A stretch of 64,000 bases of DNA from Urechis unicinctus (GCA_034190875.2 CM067354.1:46396245-46460244), one strand, 5' to 3'. Counted from the stretch's first letter, positions 1 through 14,300 are shown. Translations and numbers: made by a program. The notes: generated by a model from the letters alone, not told the origin.

Positions 1-3000
1 TAAGACTTTCGAAATTTTACTTTGCGACAGTCTTTTGCATCTATGTATCATTATAGTGGTTGTAGTCCAAATGGATGATGGGATCCTGTCATGAGTCTGG
101 CTTATAGTGTGCCATGATGTAGTTAACGATGCACCAATGCAACAGGCAAAAAGGCAAAAAGCCTCGTCGAGACCATTTGGTAGATAGTCATTTCCGTTTC
201 GTAAATTTAATTTAAATTTGTAGAGGATGCTTATATGACCATATAACCGACTATTGTCGATATCTATGCTAACGTTAGTGTCATTGCCATAAAAACCATT
301 TAAATACGTGGAATGTATTGTATTCATTCACCACTTGGTAGTTGGTAGCTGATATAATAAACGTTTATTTTGATCGATGCACATTTACAGTGTGTAGTCG
401 CATGGTAAATGTGGTGTTGAAAGCTATCTTGGCCTATATGATGCGATTGTTAAATATAACTGCCCTTACTTGAACATACTCATTCTCCGCAAGTTTTAAA
501 CAAGGTAAACATGTCTGGCACTGTCCATTATAGTCCTATCACTTCACGTTAGCGCTGTGTATTTATGTGCTGGTAGGAAATGCCTGGATGACCTTAGGGT
601 TTACTCTGAAGGAACATGAGTCAAATGCTTACTGAAACCAGGCGCTCTAATATAAATGTGCTGCTTCTTGCGATACGTGCAGGTACCATGAAAGCATTGA
701 TGTTCGCCTAGCATTCCCTTCTAGCACCCTCACCCCTCTCTTCTTTGTACGCCATACAACCTTCCAATCCCTATTCTTTATTCTCTAGTAGCAACGATAA
801 TGTGGCCACGACTTGTCACGCTGGCTAAAGGGATTATGCAAAAATGGTTTCTGCGTCGACTACCGCTCGTCAGTTCGTGATCGTTAAACATGAATCCATC
901 TTCGCGATCCCTTGTCAGCATGGTTCATTGAGTTATTACGATTCAATTGAAGTTCGAAAGGAGCACTTGTGCTTATAAAAGATAATTCGTAACGGGCAAT
1001 GTGCAAGCCGTGGAGCGTTTAAATGTGCATCATGTATATAGTGACTACATGGCTACCTAAATGCAAATTATGCAGCCATAAGCAATGAATGAATGCTTCC
1101 CTCATGCAGAAGTAACGTAGAGCAGATTGTTAGATTTCACTATATCTTCCTTGCAGTCGACGGAATATATTTAAGAAGGATTTACCAATTGATTTTACAT
1201 TCTGTTCAATCTTTCTTGACCATAGATAGCTAAACTATCGTTCAGGTAGAACACAAAATCAGAATAAAGTGGAATTGATCGCACTCATTGCATGTAAATG
1301 CCTTTATTCGATCATATGTCATGAAAATCGCTCAATATAAATTAGACTCTGAATCAATATTTGTCGTATTGCACAGTTCGACGCCGCTCATCTGGTTCAA
1401 TTAATGCAAGATAGAAACGTAACGGATGGTATATGATTGTAATCTATTTAAAATACATGATGCAGAAATAAGAATCAGGTTCCACTTGCAATAAATTATG
1501 CATCGTAGTATTAAAAAAATAAATGATTAAAGTCACACTATAAATTCTACGCTCTATGACAATATACGCAATCATATCCTATCCAATTTCTATGCCTGGT
1601 TATTTTAATATGTCGTGCGATAATGTTTTGTACGCTTATATTACCCTGTAGCAGACTAATGCGTAATCAATATTGCACACATAGTCAGTACTGAACAATA
1701 TCATGGGCCGCGATAGTATCACATCGTACATTGTGACTGCAGCCTCTAAATTAATGTACCTTATGATACATCAATGTATCCAATAAATGCCGAATTCATT
1801 TGATTATGAAATCGAAAGTGCATCGTTGAGAGAGTTCGGGCGATCACGTTTTCCGTTTTACTTCATTCGATGGTATTCCTAAAAGATACTGGTTAGACCA
1901 AAGCCACTGTACCTCACAGAATATCACATACAGTCGATTTGTAGACAATGCCATAGAAAGATTGATATTATTGACCTTAGCTATGGTAACTGTCAGTACT
2001 TAAACGAAATAAATAGATTGCCGCAAAAAGGATTTTAAACCTGCAAAGGGTATGGGAAGTGTTATATTCAACACTTAATGTTGCCAGCGGATGTCATCAA
2101 TTTACTTTTGTTTATGATAAGAGCCTATTACACAAAGCGTCCAGTCACAAGACGTGTATGGTTATACAAGTGATCCTTCCTTTTATGTTACGGGTTTTTA
2201 ATTAATTTACAAGGATGAGTGACAGAGCAAAGATGTATGCCATGTCGTCGAGCTGCCCAATGTAAGTGTTCCTTATAGCCACAGACGAAACCCGCTAGTT
2301 TGCAGTTTATATGCGTGATGTTCCGGATAATAACCATCAAAACGAGACCCACATAATCCTATCACTCTGCGTTAGTGGCTGCAAGGTTAGATGCGCAGAT
2401 AAAACAACGCTACATTACTTATCTAAGATAAATTTTATTGCATTTCCGGAATTGCAGAATTGGATGCTATGTAACCTCGTATATAGAGATAATAGTTTTT
2501 AATGCAGGAACAGATTTGACATACATTCTGGCAATATGTTCTACCGAAAGAGTGACTGAAACCGACATGCTATAATTAGTCAGGCAACTCATTCAATCCC
2601 AGCAGTATAATCTATAGATATTTTGAGATGACGGAATTCTATCCGTTTAACTGAACTGGCGAAGTGATGACATTAAAATCAACTCATTTGCATTTGCATT
2701 CACAAAATCACCTATCATGGTGCTAGTTATATATCTTTTCGATTACCAAAATATCCTACCGTATTAAGACAATTTAACGCAATAAGGTACAAGTAGTATG
2801 AATACTTTCGGTAATGTGTCTTGTTGGACAAAATAATGCGCCACAATTATGACGGATGAAAGCAAGCATATAACTAAATGCGCATTTTGGTCAGAGTTCC
2901 ATAATGTGCACTACGTCGTATACCGTCAAGGTGTTACGCAGAACATAACCTTTATGACGTTCGGCTTTCTACTCTCTTTACCATCAAACAGTATCGTAAT

Positions 3001-6000
3001 GTTTGCAAGTGTGATTGACCACCATAGATCGACCCGACGTGTCCCAATGCATCATTTCCAATGACCAAAAAAACACGAAAGCCATCGTTACAGAGCAGTT
3101 TCAGACGACATGATTTGCTGTCTTGTCTAGTGTGATATCAATACGTAATATCTTTGGTCAACGGATCCACCCTTTAAGGCACTGTGGAACCAGTATGTAG
3201 TGTTATTGCTGCGCAACACGTAGCGTAGCACAGGACAGTGTGTTCTTAATTAATTTGGATCAGTGGGATCATTAAATTAGCTTGGACTTTTGCTATGCAC
3301 TATAAGTTAACAATAAGATTGGATTGACAGCTGCGGGTGCTTTTGTTAGGGACTGTCTTGATTTACATGTTTAAGTTGTGCCTCCTTTGGCACAGAAAAT
3401 ATCATTATAAGCAAGACAATGCAAGAGCATCCTAATGTGCGATGAAGGAATCAATTATCTTGTCAGCTCGTATGCACCAACCCTCTTCGTACCAACATAT
3501 GTAAACACCTTGAGATTTGTCGAGTAAGCTGCGTGAGAGGCAGTGGTTGATTTTTGATAGGCTCAACAAATCATAACTCTTGACCATTTTACAATTGCAA
3601 TAACGTTAAAACGCAGGATAGAACCAATACAATTACTTCTAAAAGCAAAGGTTTTAACCCTTAAACTTGTCTTTTAATCAATAGACCATAGGATGAGCCT
3701 CGGTAGACAGAATATAGAACAATTTTGTATCTAATTAAAAATAAAGTAGATATTATATGATGCTCATCGCACGGTAAAGCTACAACAGTGCATATGATCC
3801 ACTAAACCTTATGCCTCTCAGAACAATATTTCGCTATCCGGGCTGAGCTCAGTTTTACGTGTTGGTAGCCAAAGGAATGAATCACTCAGCGACGAATTCG
3901 TGGCGTCGGGCCGCCGCATTATTTACACGGGCCAGTCGTACTAGTCTAAAGCATATATTGTACTTATCAGCATTATTCGGTTATTTAGCTTTTTCTGACC
4001 TTTTATCTTCTGCTGCCTTGCGTTCAATATGCTGACACAGCAACAAGACTACTCCTGGTGTTGAAATCGCCTCACTGCGCTTGGATGCACTATTAAACCA
4101 CTAGTCATACACAACAGAACATTGCAAAATACGCTTAGGTTTGCTGTTATCTTGCCTCGGTAGTGCATCGAAAACATGAGAACGTCAGCTGGCTATAATA
4201 ATTGATAAACAACCTTTATTTTGTAAATAATGTCCATGCCATAGCTAAGCTACGTTTGTGTTTATCAATTGGTAATTGCTCACAAAAACACATACTCCTC
4301 ACTTGGTTGCACTAATTATATGGGATTTGTTTCTCATAATTTTGCAATCAAATTCACACATATGCATTCCAAAACGCACGCAATATAGAGCAGGTAAAGC
4401 AGTGTTGCTCGTATATTATCAATTTCCCTAACTACATGAAGGCTCTATAAATCAATGCCTTATCAATAATATCGGTTCGTAATACTCCAAGCACCATTTG
4501 TGATACCATCACATGAAGCGTAATTTCGGCAGTTATTCTAGAACGCTGAGACCAATGATGCCAACTTGCAACTAACCAGTGTCATCACTGCAATGCATGT
4601 TCTTATCGGGCAATTATCAAAGGGAGCCATGATGTCCATGAAGCCAGGCAAGCCCAAGCAAAGCACATAGAAATGTAGAGAAATATGTGTAGTCACCCTA
4701 CCTTTAATATGACTTCCGGCCCCCTATACTTTCTGCGACACGCGTCGAATCACAGATGCCAACTTATCAACCCATTGCATGCACAATGTGCGAGGCAGCT
4801 TACCTACTTCAAATTAACGCACACGCGGCCCAAAGTTCATGCTGCGTGGCAACAGAAGGGAACCATGTTTTGTTAAAAAGAATGTCTTGACAGCATCGCA
4901 TTCGCGCACGATGCGTTCGTTTTCTCTGGAGGTGCAGTCATACACTGGCTACGTTAATAACTAATAATAATAATCGACTGTATGCAGTATCAAGGCATTA
5001 TCTTATGATCCTGCCATGCGCCATATTGTGAAGTTGACGCACTGAGCTTACTATTACTATATCACTAGCATAGCAGTCCATAAACGGTGGCACCTTGTTA
5101 CTAATCTTCCATTTCCATTCTTATATTGGCGTTAAATCTTATAATATCTAAGTAAATTGCAAACACTCACGTGTGATATTTAAGTAACTATCAAACATCA
5201 GTCACTGCCTCTCACGTAGCTTACTCTACAGATATACATGGGTGTCCATACCGCCGATATGTCATTCAGTTATGTAGGTCTACGCATTTTAGCGATTTTA
5301 TTATGCTTGGGTCCATACAATCACTTGCCTAGCAGGCGTGATGTCATTAATGCCGATAGATTGTGCTAAACATCATAAAGTCTCTAGATCTACGCCTATG
5401 TATCGAAAATGTAACCATAGTTTGTAATAAAACATTGTGGTTTTGGAGTGTTAGGTGTAGTAATGATGTTTGCGTCTACACTCATATGAGTTGCCGAGAG
5501 AGTTTTGCTAACAAAGACCGATATGAATTTCTGCTATAGAAATAGACCTTACCAATATGTGTTTTTTTATTTGTTGTATTCTGCGCTTGTAATAGATCGC
5601 TTTATTTATGCTGCACCTGCCCGAACTTAGCGTTTCCTTCCGGGTGCATATTCAGCAATGCCACTGCGGAAATGTTATGAATGCCACATGTTTGGAAGCT
5701 ATTTGTTCTGAAAACCGATACAAGAATGTCGATCAGAAGGCCCCCAGCCAAATATGTTTTATATGCTCATTAATACCATATTGTGGTACGCCACAATAAA
5801 AATATCGGCCGATTAACGCTCAGGACTCCTGATAGTTTCGTATCGTTAATTGGATTTGCCTCACTTAATTTCACATTACTATTATTCCGTAATGTCGCCG
5901 CCTATGCTTAACGCCTCCAATCAGAGCAAAAGTCTCGCAAATAGTTATAGCATAATGCTTCTGTGGGGCCTTTCTGTAGATTACCTCCAGCCGTTTCAGA

Positions 6001-6250
6001 ACGTCAAATCCGATTTCCCAAAAAGATTGATAGGATCACCTAGATATTATCAAATAAATGATCAAATCTAGACGATACCAAGGCGATTGCATACCAAGGT
6101 TAATGGGATTTACCTTAACTGTATTATCATAAATTGTCTCGAATGGCACCATTTGCGGAACTATGTCGGTAAATAACCAACATTTCAATCATGAACCCAC
6201 TAGAGCAAACCCTGATATAATCGGTTGGACAATCATTGATCCTAGTTAAA
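1..6250 (+). repeat. Repeat unit A (outer unit of left arm)
   Basis: This is the most complete unit of the arm family. Its first about 1,870 bases are repeated in direct orientation as unit B (7,788 onward), and its part near 6,070-6,190 recurs in B at 9,450-9,560. Pieces of A also recur, diverged, at 50,148-53,010, 54,000-54,160, 56,990-57,330 and 60,250-61,115. Short open frames inside (for example 2,311-2,502 and 2,849-3,064) are not kept open in the other copies, so I treat the unit as non-coding. A pyrimidine-rich stretch near 715-790 is a recurring landmark of the family. Confidence 0.85.
4200..5845 (+). repeat. Left-arm segment absent from right arm
   Basis: The left-right match runs continuously to about 4,195 (partner 37,490) and resumes at about 5,850 (partner 37,475), so about 1.64 kb here has no counterpart in the right arm. 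Part of it (4,372-4,690) recurs in the same strand orientation at 60,785-61,115. It is therefore family sequence that was probably lost from the right arm rather than newly inserted in the left. No coding sequence is recognised; the two open frames of 63 codons (4,685 and 5,608) have no support. Confidence 0.75.
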
Positions 6251-6254
6251 GTTT

Positions 6255-8228
6255 CACATTTCTTTTCTGATATTCGCAGCTGTCTCGATATGCACATTTA
6301 TATTAATGCTAGCCTGAAGTCATTTGATATGATATTCTCCTATCGTTGCTTTTCATGTGTTTTGCCTCTATTGCCTGACCAGAAATAGATGGTTGGTTAG
6401 GTGTCATTAAATCAGCCTGTAATTGAGATGCGTCTTACTTCATCTGAATAGACTGTGTCAGCCACACGCATGTGGATAGTCATAACGTCCGCATATAAAA
6501 ACTAACAGAAGCTGCATTTGGCATTTTCTATTTCAGATATAGGCAAATTACAGATATAAGCAAATTACAGTGGGAGGTCCTTATACGGGTGGCAAATATG
6601 TTTCCATAAAATTGTACTTAATGTGACTATTTGAAGGTATACCTGGTTTAAATGGCTGGTTCTCTTTCTAACGCTGTGCCCTTGATGTATATGTATTGCA
6701 AGTTTGCATAACTTTCCTCAAGGTTTTAAAATGTTATAATGCGGTTCGGTTCTGGTTGATAACATAGCTATTTCTGTAAGTATTTGCATGAATATTTGCA
6801 CCAGTGTGATGTTAGGAAATAAAGTGACTGCATCTTTGATGTTCCACATAACTTTTATACACTGCACTGTAGGTTTTGTTGGCAATTTCTATTAAATAGC
6901 AGAATGAAGCAGCACAGTTGCGTGGAGAATGCTGCGCATATATCGCATGGTCCTGTTGACTTTTACATGAGCGAATAGCGTTCAAAACACTATAAAACAT
7001 TTCACATTCCTCTAAAAGATTTCATGATATTTCAGGTTGCTTTTATTATACTATGCTAAACGCAAAAGCAGCACAGCCGCTTTATTTCACCTTAGCTGTC
7101 GCGTGACCTTAAGCAATAAAAGATCCGCAAATAGTTGGATTGACAAGAATAGTGGAAGATAATTATAGTGCCTGATGCAGACTACATATTTGCAACAAAA
7201 TCACTAGTCCTGGGTCGGTATTTTTCTATTCATCGGATTAATAATGCAGTATACCCATGAAGCGACCTTTTGCTAAGTTTATATAGTTCCTTTGATATAG
7301 ATATATCGGTGGCTAGTATGAATTCACATCGTATCACGTCTGCTATGTTACGCTGCAATAACTGGCTGCATAATTATAGCCGTCAGTTATGTAGATTTTC
7401 GTGTGCATATCAATTTGATGTCTAATAAGAGCAGTGGGGAACAACATTGCACCGATTGTCCTTGACGGATGGAAAGACGTGTACTACTTTGGTGGCAGAT
7501 GCATTAGAACCCCTATATTGTAATTCTTCACTGCACATAAATTATAATCAAGAACTGTCTGAGACTGTCTATATAATCATAAATGTTTCGAGCACAAAAT
7601 TATCAACTAAAAGCCCATTACATAATTATGCGTGGTTATAATCTTATGATGCATCATTAGATGTGGTTTGAATGAGTACGATGCCTTTATGCGAAATATT
7701 GCTAAATCAGTATTTGACACATCGTCAGTATTGATAAAAGGTTCTCAATTGAAACTGAGACATGTATGAAATCATATGATAATTGTGGATATACGATACT
7801 GTCACGGGTCAGGCTTATCTTGTGCCATGATGTCGCTGACGGTACATCAATGCATCAGTTTGAGATAAGCAATCGAAAAGTCGCTATTCGATACAATCTG
7901 GTAGATTACCTCAAGCCCTTACGGTGTGTGATGTATGTTTTAGAGGATGCTGAAATGCGAAAATCACAGTATTATACTCATTCAGCACTTTGTGTTGGTA
8001 GCGGATACCATAAGAGTTACCTTTTTGATCACGGAACGTTTACAGTATGTAGTCGTAGCATAAGCTATCCTGAATTATATAGCACGGGCTTGTTGAATAA
8101 AGCTGCTAGAATAACAGGCAGGACACGGTAGTTGCCATGTTTGCAAAAGGGCTATCGACGACGAACCTTACTTGAATATCATTGTACTCGTCGGAAACCT
8201 ATCGTTCCTTGACGCAGGCTAATGATTT
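6255..8228 (+). repeat. Left-arm A/B junction segment absent from right arm
   Basis: The right arm passes directly from the partner of about 8,229 (near 37,075) to the partner of about 6,250 (near 37,088), so about 1.97 kb of left arm is missing there. The segment contains the tail of unit A, about 1.5 kb with no recognised partner (6,260-7,780), and the start of unit B. It also holds a 17-base direct repeat at 6,534-6,567. A 121-codon open frame (7,766-8,131) lies across the A/B homologous part but is closed in A, so it is not taken as a gene. Confidence 0.75.
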
Positions 8229-9560
8229 GCCGAGGCAAACTTGTCCTGTCAGAGCTGTCAATAACAGTTCTGTCGCTTAACGCTTGTCTTTGAGTTACAC
8301 TGCCAGATCATAAGTAGAGTGCTGACTTGAACTATGCTTACTAACATTTAGGTGCTAATTCCTTCAATTCCTAACCCAAGGTGCTGCTTCCTGTCATACG
8401 CGTTAGTACCAAGAAGTCGTTTATGTGCGCCTCGCATCCCCTTCCAACCCCCCCCCCCCCCCACTCTCTTTCTCTTCGTCTTACACCAAACAACCTGCCT
8501 ATCCCTGTTTTCTATGCACTAGTATCCACTAGCCCATAAAATGGCCAAGACCTGTTTCGCTTTTTTTAGTGATCATAAAGTACTAGTACAACATTAAGTG
8601 ATCCGTAAACATGAAGCCATCGTCGTTTGCTATTGTCAGTGTGGCTTTTGCGTCATTGCGGTTCAATTCCTATCCGACGCCTGGGCATTCATCTGCCTTG
8701 TAGCTAGCTACCTGTTCCATACTGCTGATCGAGTGTACCCGAGGTCCTTATTAAAGGTAACTTGTATCAGCAATTTGTAAGCCTATCGGCACCTGTCTCT
8801 TTAACATGTGCATCATACAAATATTGGCTACATTCGGGTAATTAAATTATGCCATTGCATATGCACTTGTTAACATTGAGAGGTACATTAAATTGATTTT
8901 TGCGATGTTCATCTGACGCAGCAGTAGCAATTGCAACAATGTGGATTGTTAAGGGTAGACAGCAGCACGCAAAGGATAACCCGGATTAGTCACATGGCTT
9001 TTCCGTCAACATATTTTCATATGATTGTAATCTATTTCACATTCACGATACAGAGATAATGATAAAGTGCAGCAAGACAATAAATGATGCCACATTGTTG
9101 TCAAAAAAATATCAACGCCTGAATACTTTTTGTATGCTCTAATGGAATCCATAGCATAGTATCTTATTCAACTGCTACGCCCTGTTTTATTGATTTGTCG
9201 TATCATGTGCTTAGATTTGGACTGTTTATGTTGCCCTGTGATGAGCTACAAATTTAACCTAATAATCAAGCATTTTGTGCCATTATACCTTAACACACAT
9301 CGATGCATCCATCAAATTTCGTATGGACAATCGAGAGTGCATCTTTGAGATAGTATGGTAGATTACCTCTTGCCGTTTAGCTTATTCCATTTCATTCCCG
9401 GTACAACCAGAGCGACTATGCCTTACTAACGATCAAATTGTGTTCCAGGCAACATCATAGCTGGAGAAATATCATTCACCTTTGCTAGGGTGCCATAAAT
9501 AGCCTGAAATGGTACAATTTGTGACATTACCCATGCGAAATAGATATTTAGATTAGGTAA
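7788..9560 (+). repeat. Repeat unit B, shortened direct copy of unit A
   Basis: Bases 7,788-9,400 follow unit A 85-1,870 in the same orientation. Shared landmarks are the start (tgtgccatgatgt near 7,822 and near 108), the pyrimidine-rich stretch (8,430-8,520 and 715-790) and the block near 9,296-9,350 matching 1,768-1,830. B then jumps to sequence matching A near 6,070-6,190 (B 9,450-9,560). It thus lacks about 4.2 kb of A's interior, or A gained that interior later. B is also present in the right arm (about 36,150-37,083, reversed), so the A plus B arrangement predates the inverted duplication. Confidence 0.8.
8448..8462 (+). repeat. Poly-C run in unit B
   Basis: A run of 15 C sits inside a longer pyrimidine-rich stretch. 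The partner in the right arm is a G run at 36,930-36,942 followed by another short G run, so the homopolymer expanded before or on both sides of the inverted duplication. Unit A has only short C groups at the same place. Confidence 0.9.
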
Positions 9561-11310
9561 TCACGGAAGTTTACTCCTAAAATACAATCTGTTTATGCAG
9601 GTAACTGGGTAGAGACGATACATATGCATTTCCTGATCAGCCAAGGGTAAAAGTAGCGATAAATTTGCGAAATGTCTATACCTAAGTGCCACTAATCATG
9701 CAGAATTCAGTGATTACAATGCAATGCCCCTTTTGGGGTCTGTGATATATACAAACAGAGTGGTGCGTGACAGCCAAGCGATTATGTATCAATCAATATA
9801 TGCTGTTGTGTTCCTTTCTCATTACCCATATGAGGAAATTCAAGTCTGGCAAAGTCGCTGCATTATGTAAATGGTAGCTTATTGTATATCATTGTTATGA
9901 AAAATCCTCACTTATCACAATTTACATCTAGATGTCTATATATCACTTGCACACATAATGCCAATTTGATAAATTGCAAAAGGAATAAACACTAGTCTCA
10001 TTAATTACATTGTACCCGAGCATTATAAGGACCAGTTTCCTCGACAATCGTTTCGCTTGCCTCTGACTCGCTCTCCCTCTTAAGCCGCGACAACCAACTT
10101 ACTTCCCCAGGAGGGGATTGCACAGATTGCTAACACATTTATTTTTTATATTCGTTTATGTGATGCACCACGCGTATGTAATTCTTACAATATTCGTAAA
10201 AAGGGGTAAATTACACGGCTTAAATGCCCATTCCTATCAATAAGCTTAAAATACCGGCTTGCTCTATATTAGTAGTATCGGAACATTCGGTGGTAATGCT
10301 GTTAATAGTGTAGCAGTAGCGAACACGTGGGATAGTTAACGTCATCGTTTAACATGTAGCTGATGTAGTGAAGACAGCGTCTTTGTACGATTGCCTGACA
10401 CATGGTAATATCTTCGAATCAGTTTATAATTATATATTATTGCCGAGTTGGCCAACGCCCCTATGATTACATAGGGTTGGCTGTTAGAGCGCCGTGCACC
10501 TGCTCATTATATGGCCCATTGTCAGCGCGCTACACCGGAACACAAGCGCATATACATTTTGATAAGCTTGCATTATTTCTGATATCTACACATATACAGT
10601 TCTTCCCTGCTTAAAGTGAAATATGCGAAACGATTGCTTTGCAAAATTTGTCTGCAATATGCATACAAACTAGGGTTTTATCGTACAGCGTAAGTGCTCT
10701 CCGTCTTGACGGCATTATCTGCGGGACAAACTAGAGCACATTACCTCGCACATTTCACCCATTGTCTTACATAGTAGTTTTTTTTTCAAGTGAAACCTGT
10801 CTGTTGATATTGTTTTGTTGAAAAGCTGTCCAGGGAGTAATGCTAAATGCTCAAGCTCCATATCTGACTCCACAGCGAGGTTTGCGTTAACGTGAAAGTG
10901 GTTTTGTTCGTTTTCATGCTACATTACCATGCAAAATTGATAAAACATATATCGTTCTCTTAGTGATGTAACCAAATGTCAAAGCATTAGTATGCAAATT
11001 GCTGATGCCAGTGCTAGAGTACATACATTTAATTTTCATGCTTAGTTTCCCACCTGCTGGTTGTACTCATTTTTACACTATGGGTGCCTCTTTCCTCGTA
11101 ATTGCTCAATGTTCAGTAAATAATGATGGCCGGAATTCAGTCGTAAGAGCGTGGTCAAAATTTATGCACGTGGCATTTCTTCTTTATCATCCGATTCGTT
11201 GTAAATTCGAATGCCTGCCTATATTGTAACTTTTTAACAGCTATTATCCTATATGCGGATATATTGTTTGTCTTGTCTGTTATTTACTTGCTAATACCTG
11301 TAAATTGATA
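9561..11310 (+). repeat. Inner part of left arm, no gene
   Basis: This stretch matches the right arm at about 34,270-36,150 in reverse. A block at 10,440-10,520 corresponds to the right-arm sequence that is tandemly duplicated at 35,041-35,326. Short open frames (10,402-10,614 and 10,999-11,229) overlap only partly with frames in the partner and drift out of frame, so no gene is called. Similarity becomes hard to follow beyond about 11,090 and is only suggestive to 11,310. Confidence 0.75.
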
Positions 11311-14300
11311 ACGTCAATAGACATACAAAGCGTAGTTATATATTGCCTAAAAAATTACGGACAATATACGCGATTATCCCGTTCAAAACAATATCAACTG
11401 TCCTTTGATATGGTGATGTCGCAAGACCCAGGACCGGCAATGAAGTGCAGCTGCTCCATGCTAACCAAACAGAAAATATTGGTAGAAAATATTGGTTGAA
11501 AGACAATTTCTAGTCCGGTCGTCCAACTATACATATGACCGCATAAGTTTCATTACATTCCTGTTGTATTATGAAACATTCCATTATGGTTCATTTATTA
11601 TTCTTCTAGTACTTCAACTGTGCCAATAGGTGTTAACCATTGGTATTTGATTGCCTATTAGGTAATAAGTTGCATCTCAAAAGAATAGAGTGATTTCGAT
11701 TTGATTATTTGTTTCCACGTTCCCTTTGCTGCGGACATTCACCAAAACATTTTTTACACATAGTAGTGTTAACTTTGCTATGATCATTTATCTGTGGTTT
11801 TTTTTTACGCGAGAATCCATCGAGAATTATCCCACCTATATCGCTACCGAATGATAAAGGGCATGTTGTATGCTGAGACAATCGACTGTATCACCCTAAC
11901 GTAGCTACCAACTTCCTTCAATGCGTTGCCTTTTGCTTAACTAATTATATGATGCTCAATTCATCTTAAGCCTATGTTAATAATAGGCGTTTAGTCAGGG
12001 CAAGATCAAAGCGCATACTACACAGTGGCTGCGGAATAAGTCATGTAGAAGAAGCAGAACCCAGGAGCACTCCATCCCCCCCCCGTACTCTCACCACGGG
12101 TGTGCGCTTGTGCCGTTTTCTTATTAATTTATACTTGTAGGATAAAATATATATTTCGCTGTTGCTTCATGTACCATTATTCTCTGTCAATATCTTCCGT
12201 CGGAACATAATAGCCTTTATTTTTGTCATTGTGCACAGAAGTAAATCAAACGTAATATCAATTCACAACAAAAGCATGAGATCATTTTAGTGATTGATTA
12301 TCTTGGGCAAATGTGATAAATGTTTAATGAAAAGAAATGATGTACGCATAACAGTTATGTAATATTGATCATTATCATTAAAAACAACCTTATTTATGGA
12401 AATTTATGAACCGGCCTGACATTCCTTGCCACCACTACCGCCCCCGCTTACCATACTCCCCACTTCATGCTCCCCACTTCAAGATCCTTATTCACTACTC
12501 TGTACAAACAACCAGAAAGCTACATAACGCTTATCGCACGGATTACATAAAATCCGGGAATAAATGTCACAACATGCAGTTTCATGATCACAGAAAAACA
12601 AATACAGCTCGGTTTTCTGTTGTCGGTATGATACAAACGCACTAACCAGCAACGGCGCTTTAACTTTTTCCGCATGGTAACTCGAGGGCTGCAGTTGTCT
12701 TTATCAAAGACAGTAAGCAGGCAGATCATTCATTAAGCCCGTATCAAAATGAATGCAAAACATAGCTTGCATCGCCACTTGCAATATAGACTTAACTACT
12801 ACGCAACACGAGTACCCCATCAATTTCTTGTTACGGCGCCTGTGGCAGTTAAAGGCGCCATGGTTCCTTGCAAGATGCTCTCTTTGGAATCCGATTCACT
12901 CTGATTATATCGATTGTAAATGAAGTATACAGGGCGCAGTCATTTTCTTATTGTCGGCTGAGTTTTTCTTCAAAAGGCAGCCACATCAGCTTGATTACGT
13001 GAATAAACGATCAAGGCCCAAACAATTATGCTTGAAACTTGATTTTGCAGCTAATTTCTCTCTTTGATGGTTGCAGAAGAGAGATATGTTTTGTTGTCAA
13101 GCCAATTTTAATCTGCTGTATTCACGATGTTACGACAAATAGTCAAAAGCAATCACCTCGACGTTGATAAAGAGGCTCACACGAGCACAATTACAGTGTC
13201 ATCGAATGCGAGGCCGTAAGGCACAATGATCAACCTTAAGGCATCATAGAATCATTCTTACTTAACACTAGTCACAACGCTTGTTAAGCAGCAAGCTTGT
13301 TTCGCTCGAATTAGCCGATAGATTGTAGGCTGCGCTATGTGAGAGGAAGGGACTTCATATGTGACATAAAACGATCAAGCAAGACAGTACATTTGTAAGG
13401 GCACAGTCTATTAATTTAGGAGGGGCATAAGTCATATAAATAACTTTTTATGAGATTTGTTTTTATTCAGCTTTTACATTTGTTTAGCTCGAGCGAGTTT
13501 GAACAATGACTTTTGAGTAAGTTGGAAGCCCAACATAAGATAAACTCAACAAGAGATTGTTATCTATTAGATATATTTGTATTTTACTTATGATTATAAG
13601 GCAATGCTTTAAATCTGGAACACCTATTTTACGTATTTATAAACGTTATTTTGCACAGATATTTTGCGGGGGTACATTGATGCAGAATCTTACATCTTTA
13701 TAATATAATTATTCTATCATTATCAAACGAAAAACGAACAGAGACTAGCATAAGCTGAACTGGAGCAAAATGCTATAGAAACCAATTATGTGTCTCTAAA
13801 AGAAGCAGTTTTTAGACGCAGCGGTTATTCGGCGTTCACGACAGTATTGTATAATATGCATACAGTATGTTAGTACAAACAACTCCAAGTTTTATCAGGC
13901 TGAAAACACGAGAGACGAGCGCGTATACTCATATTTGAATGTTTGCAATGTGGATGTCTTTGCAGACTGCTTTTGGCCAAGATACACTTTAATTTGATCG
14001 CAATCAACACTACAAAAGCAGGCATTATGATGACGAGTTTATATAACAACCATTGAACTAAACTCATGATCACTCGTTGGGGGCCGCGGAAGATCACTGA
14101 ACCAAGTTGTTGATAGACGTTCTTACGATATCTCATTGTTAATGACACATGCGATAGCAACGCTGACAAAGACGTACCGGCAACGTCTTAATGCAGTTGT
14201 AAATAGGTTAGAGATAGAATGGACATGTGAAGCCAACTGGAGACATGATATCTTTAAATCATACCTTCAGAACTGGGTATCAACATTTATGGACACGTCG

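Larger units (their letters stand above)
1..11310 (+). repeat. Left arm of giant inverted repeat
   Basis: The reverse complement of this region recurs, in the same order, at about 34,270-47,946. Anchors seen by eye include 1 with 47,946, about 700-800 with 47,150-47,230, 1,270-1,400 with 45,800-45,920, 2,110-2,190 with 41,740-41,815, 2,690 with 39,134, 3,180 with 38,690, 4,185 with 37,500, 5,853-6,240 with 37,090-37,472, 8,230-8,300 with 37,016-37,075, 9,600-9,760 with 36,020-36,140, 10,740-10,800 with 34,740-34,800 and 11,040-11,090 with 34,490-34,530. The best stretches look about 85-90% identical; the inner end fades near 11,310. No open frame is conserved between the arms, so the arms look non-coding. 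The true outer end may lie before base 1. Confidence 0.93.

Noticed and set aside
1-13. First bases as the true end of the inverted repeat
   Set aside because: The match to 47,934-47,946 runs to the very edge of the window, so the real end cannot be seen.
7766-8131. 121-codon frame at the start of unit B
   Set aside because: It lies in a repeat also present in unit A, where the frame is closed, and no motif is recognisable.
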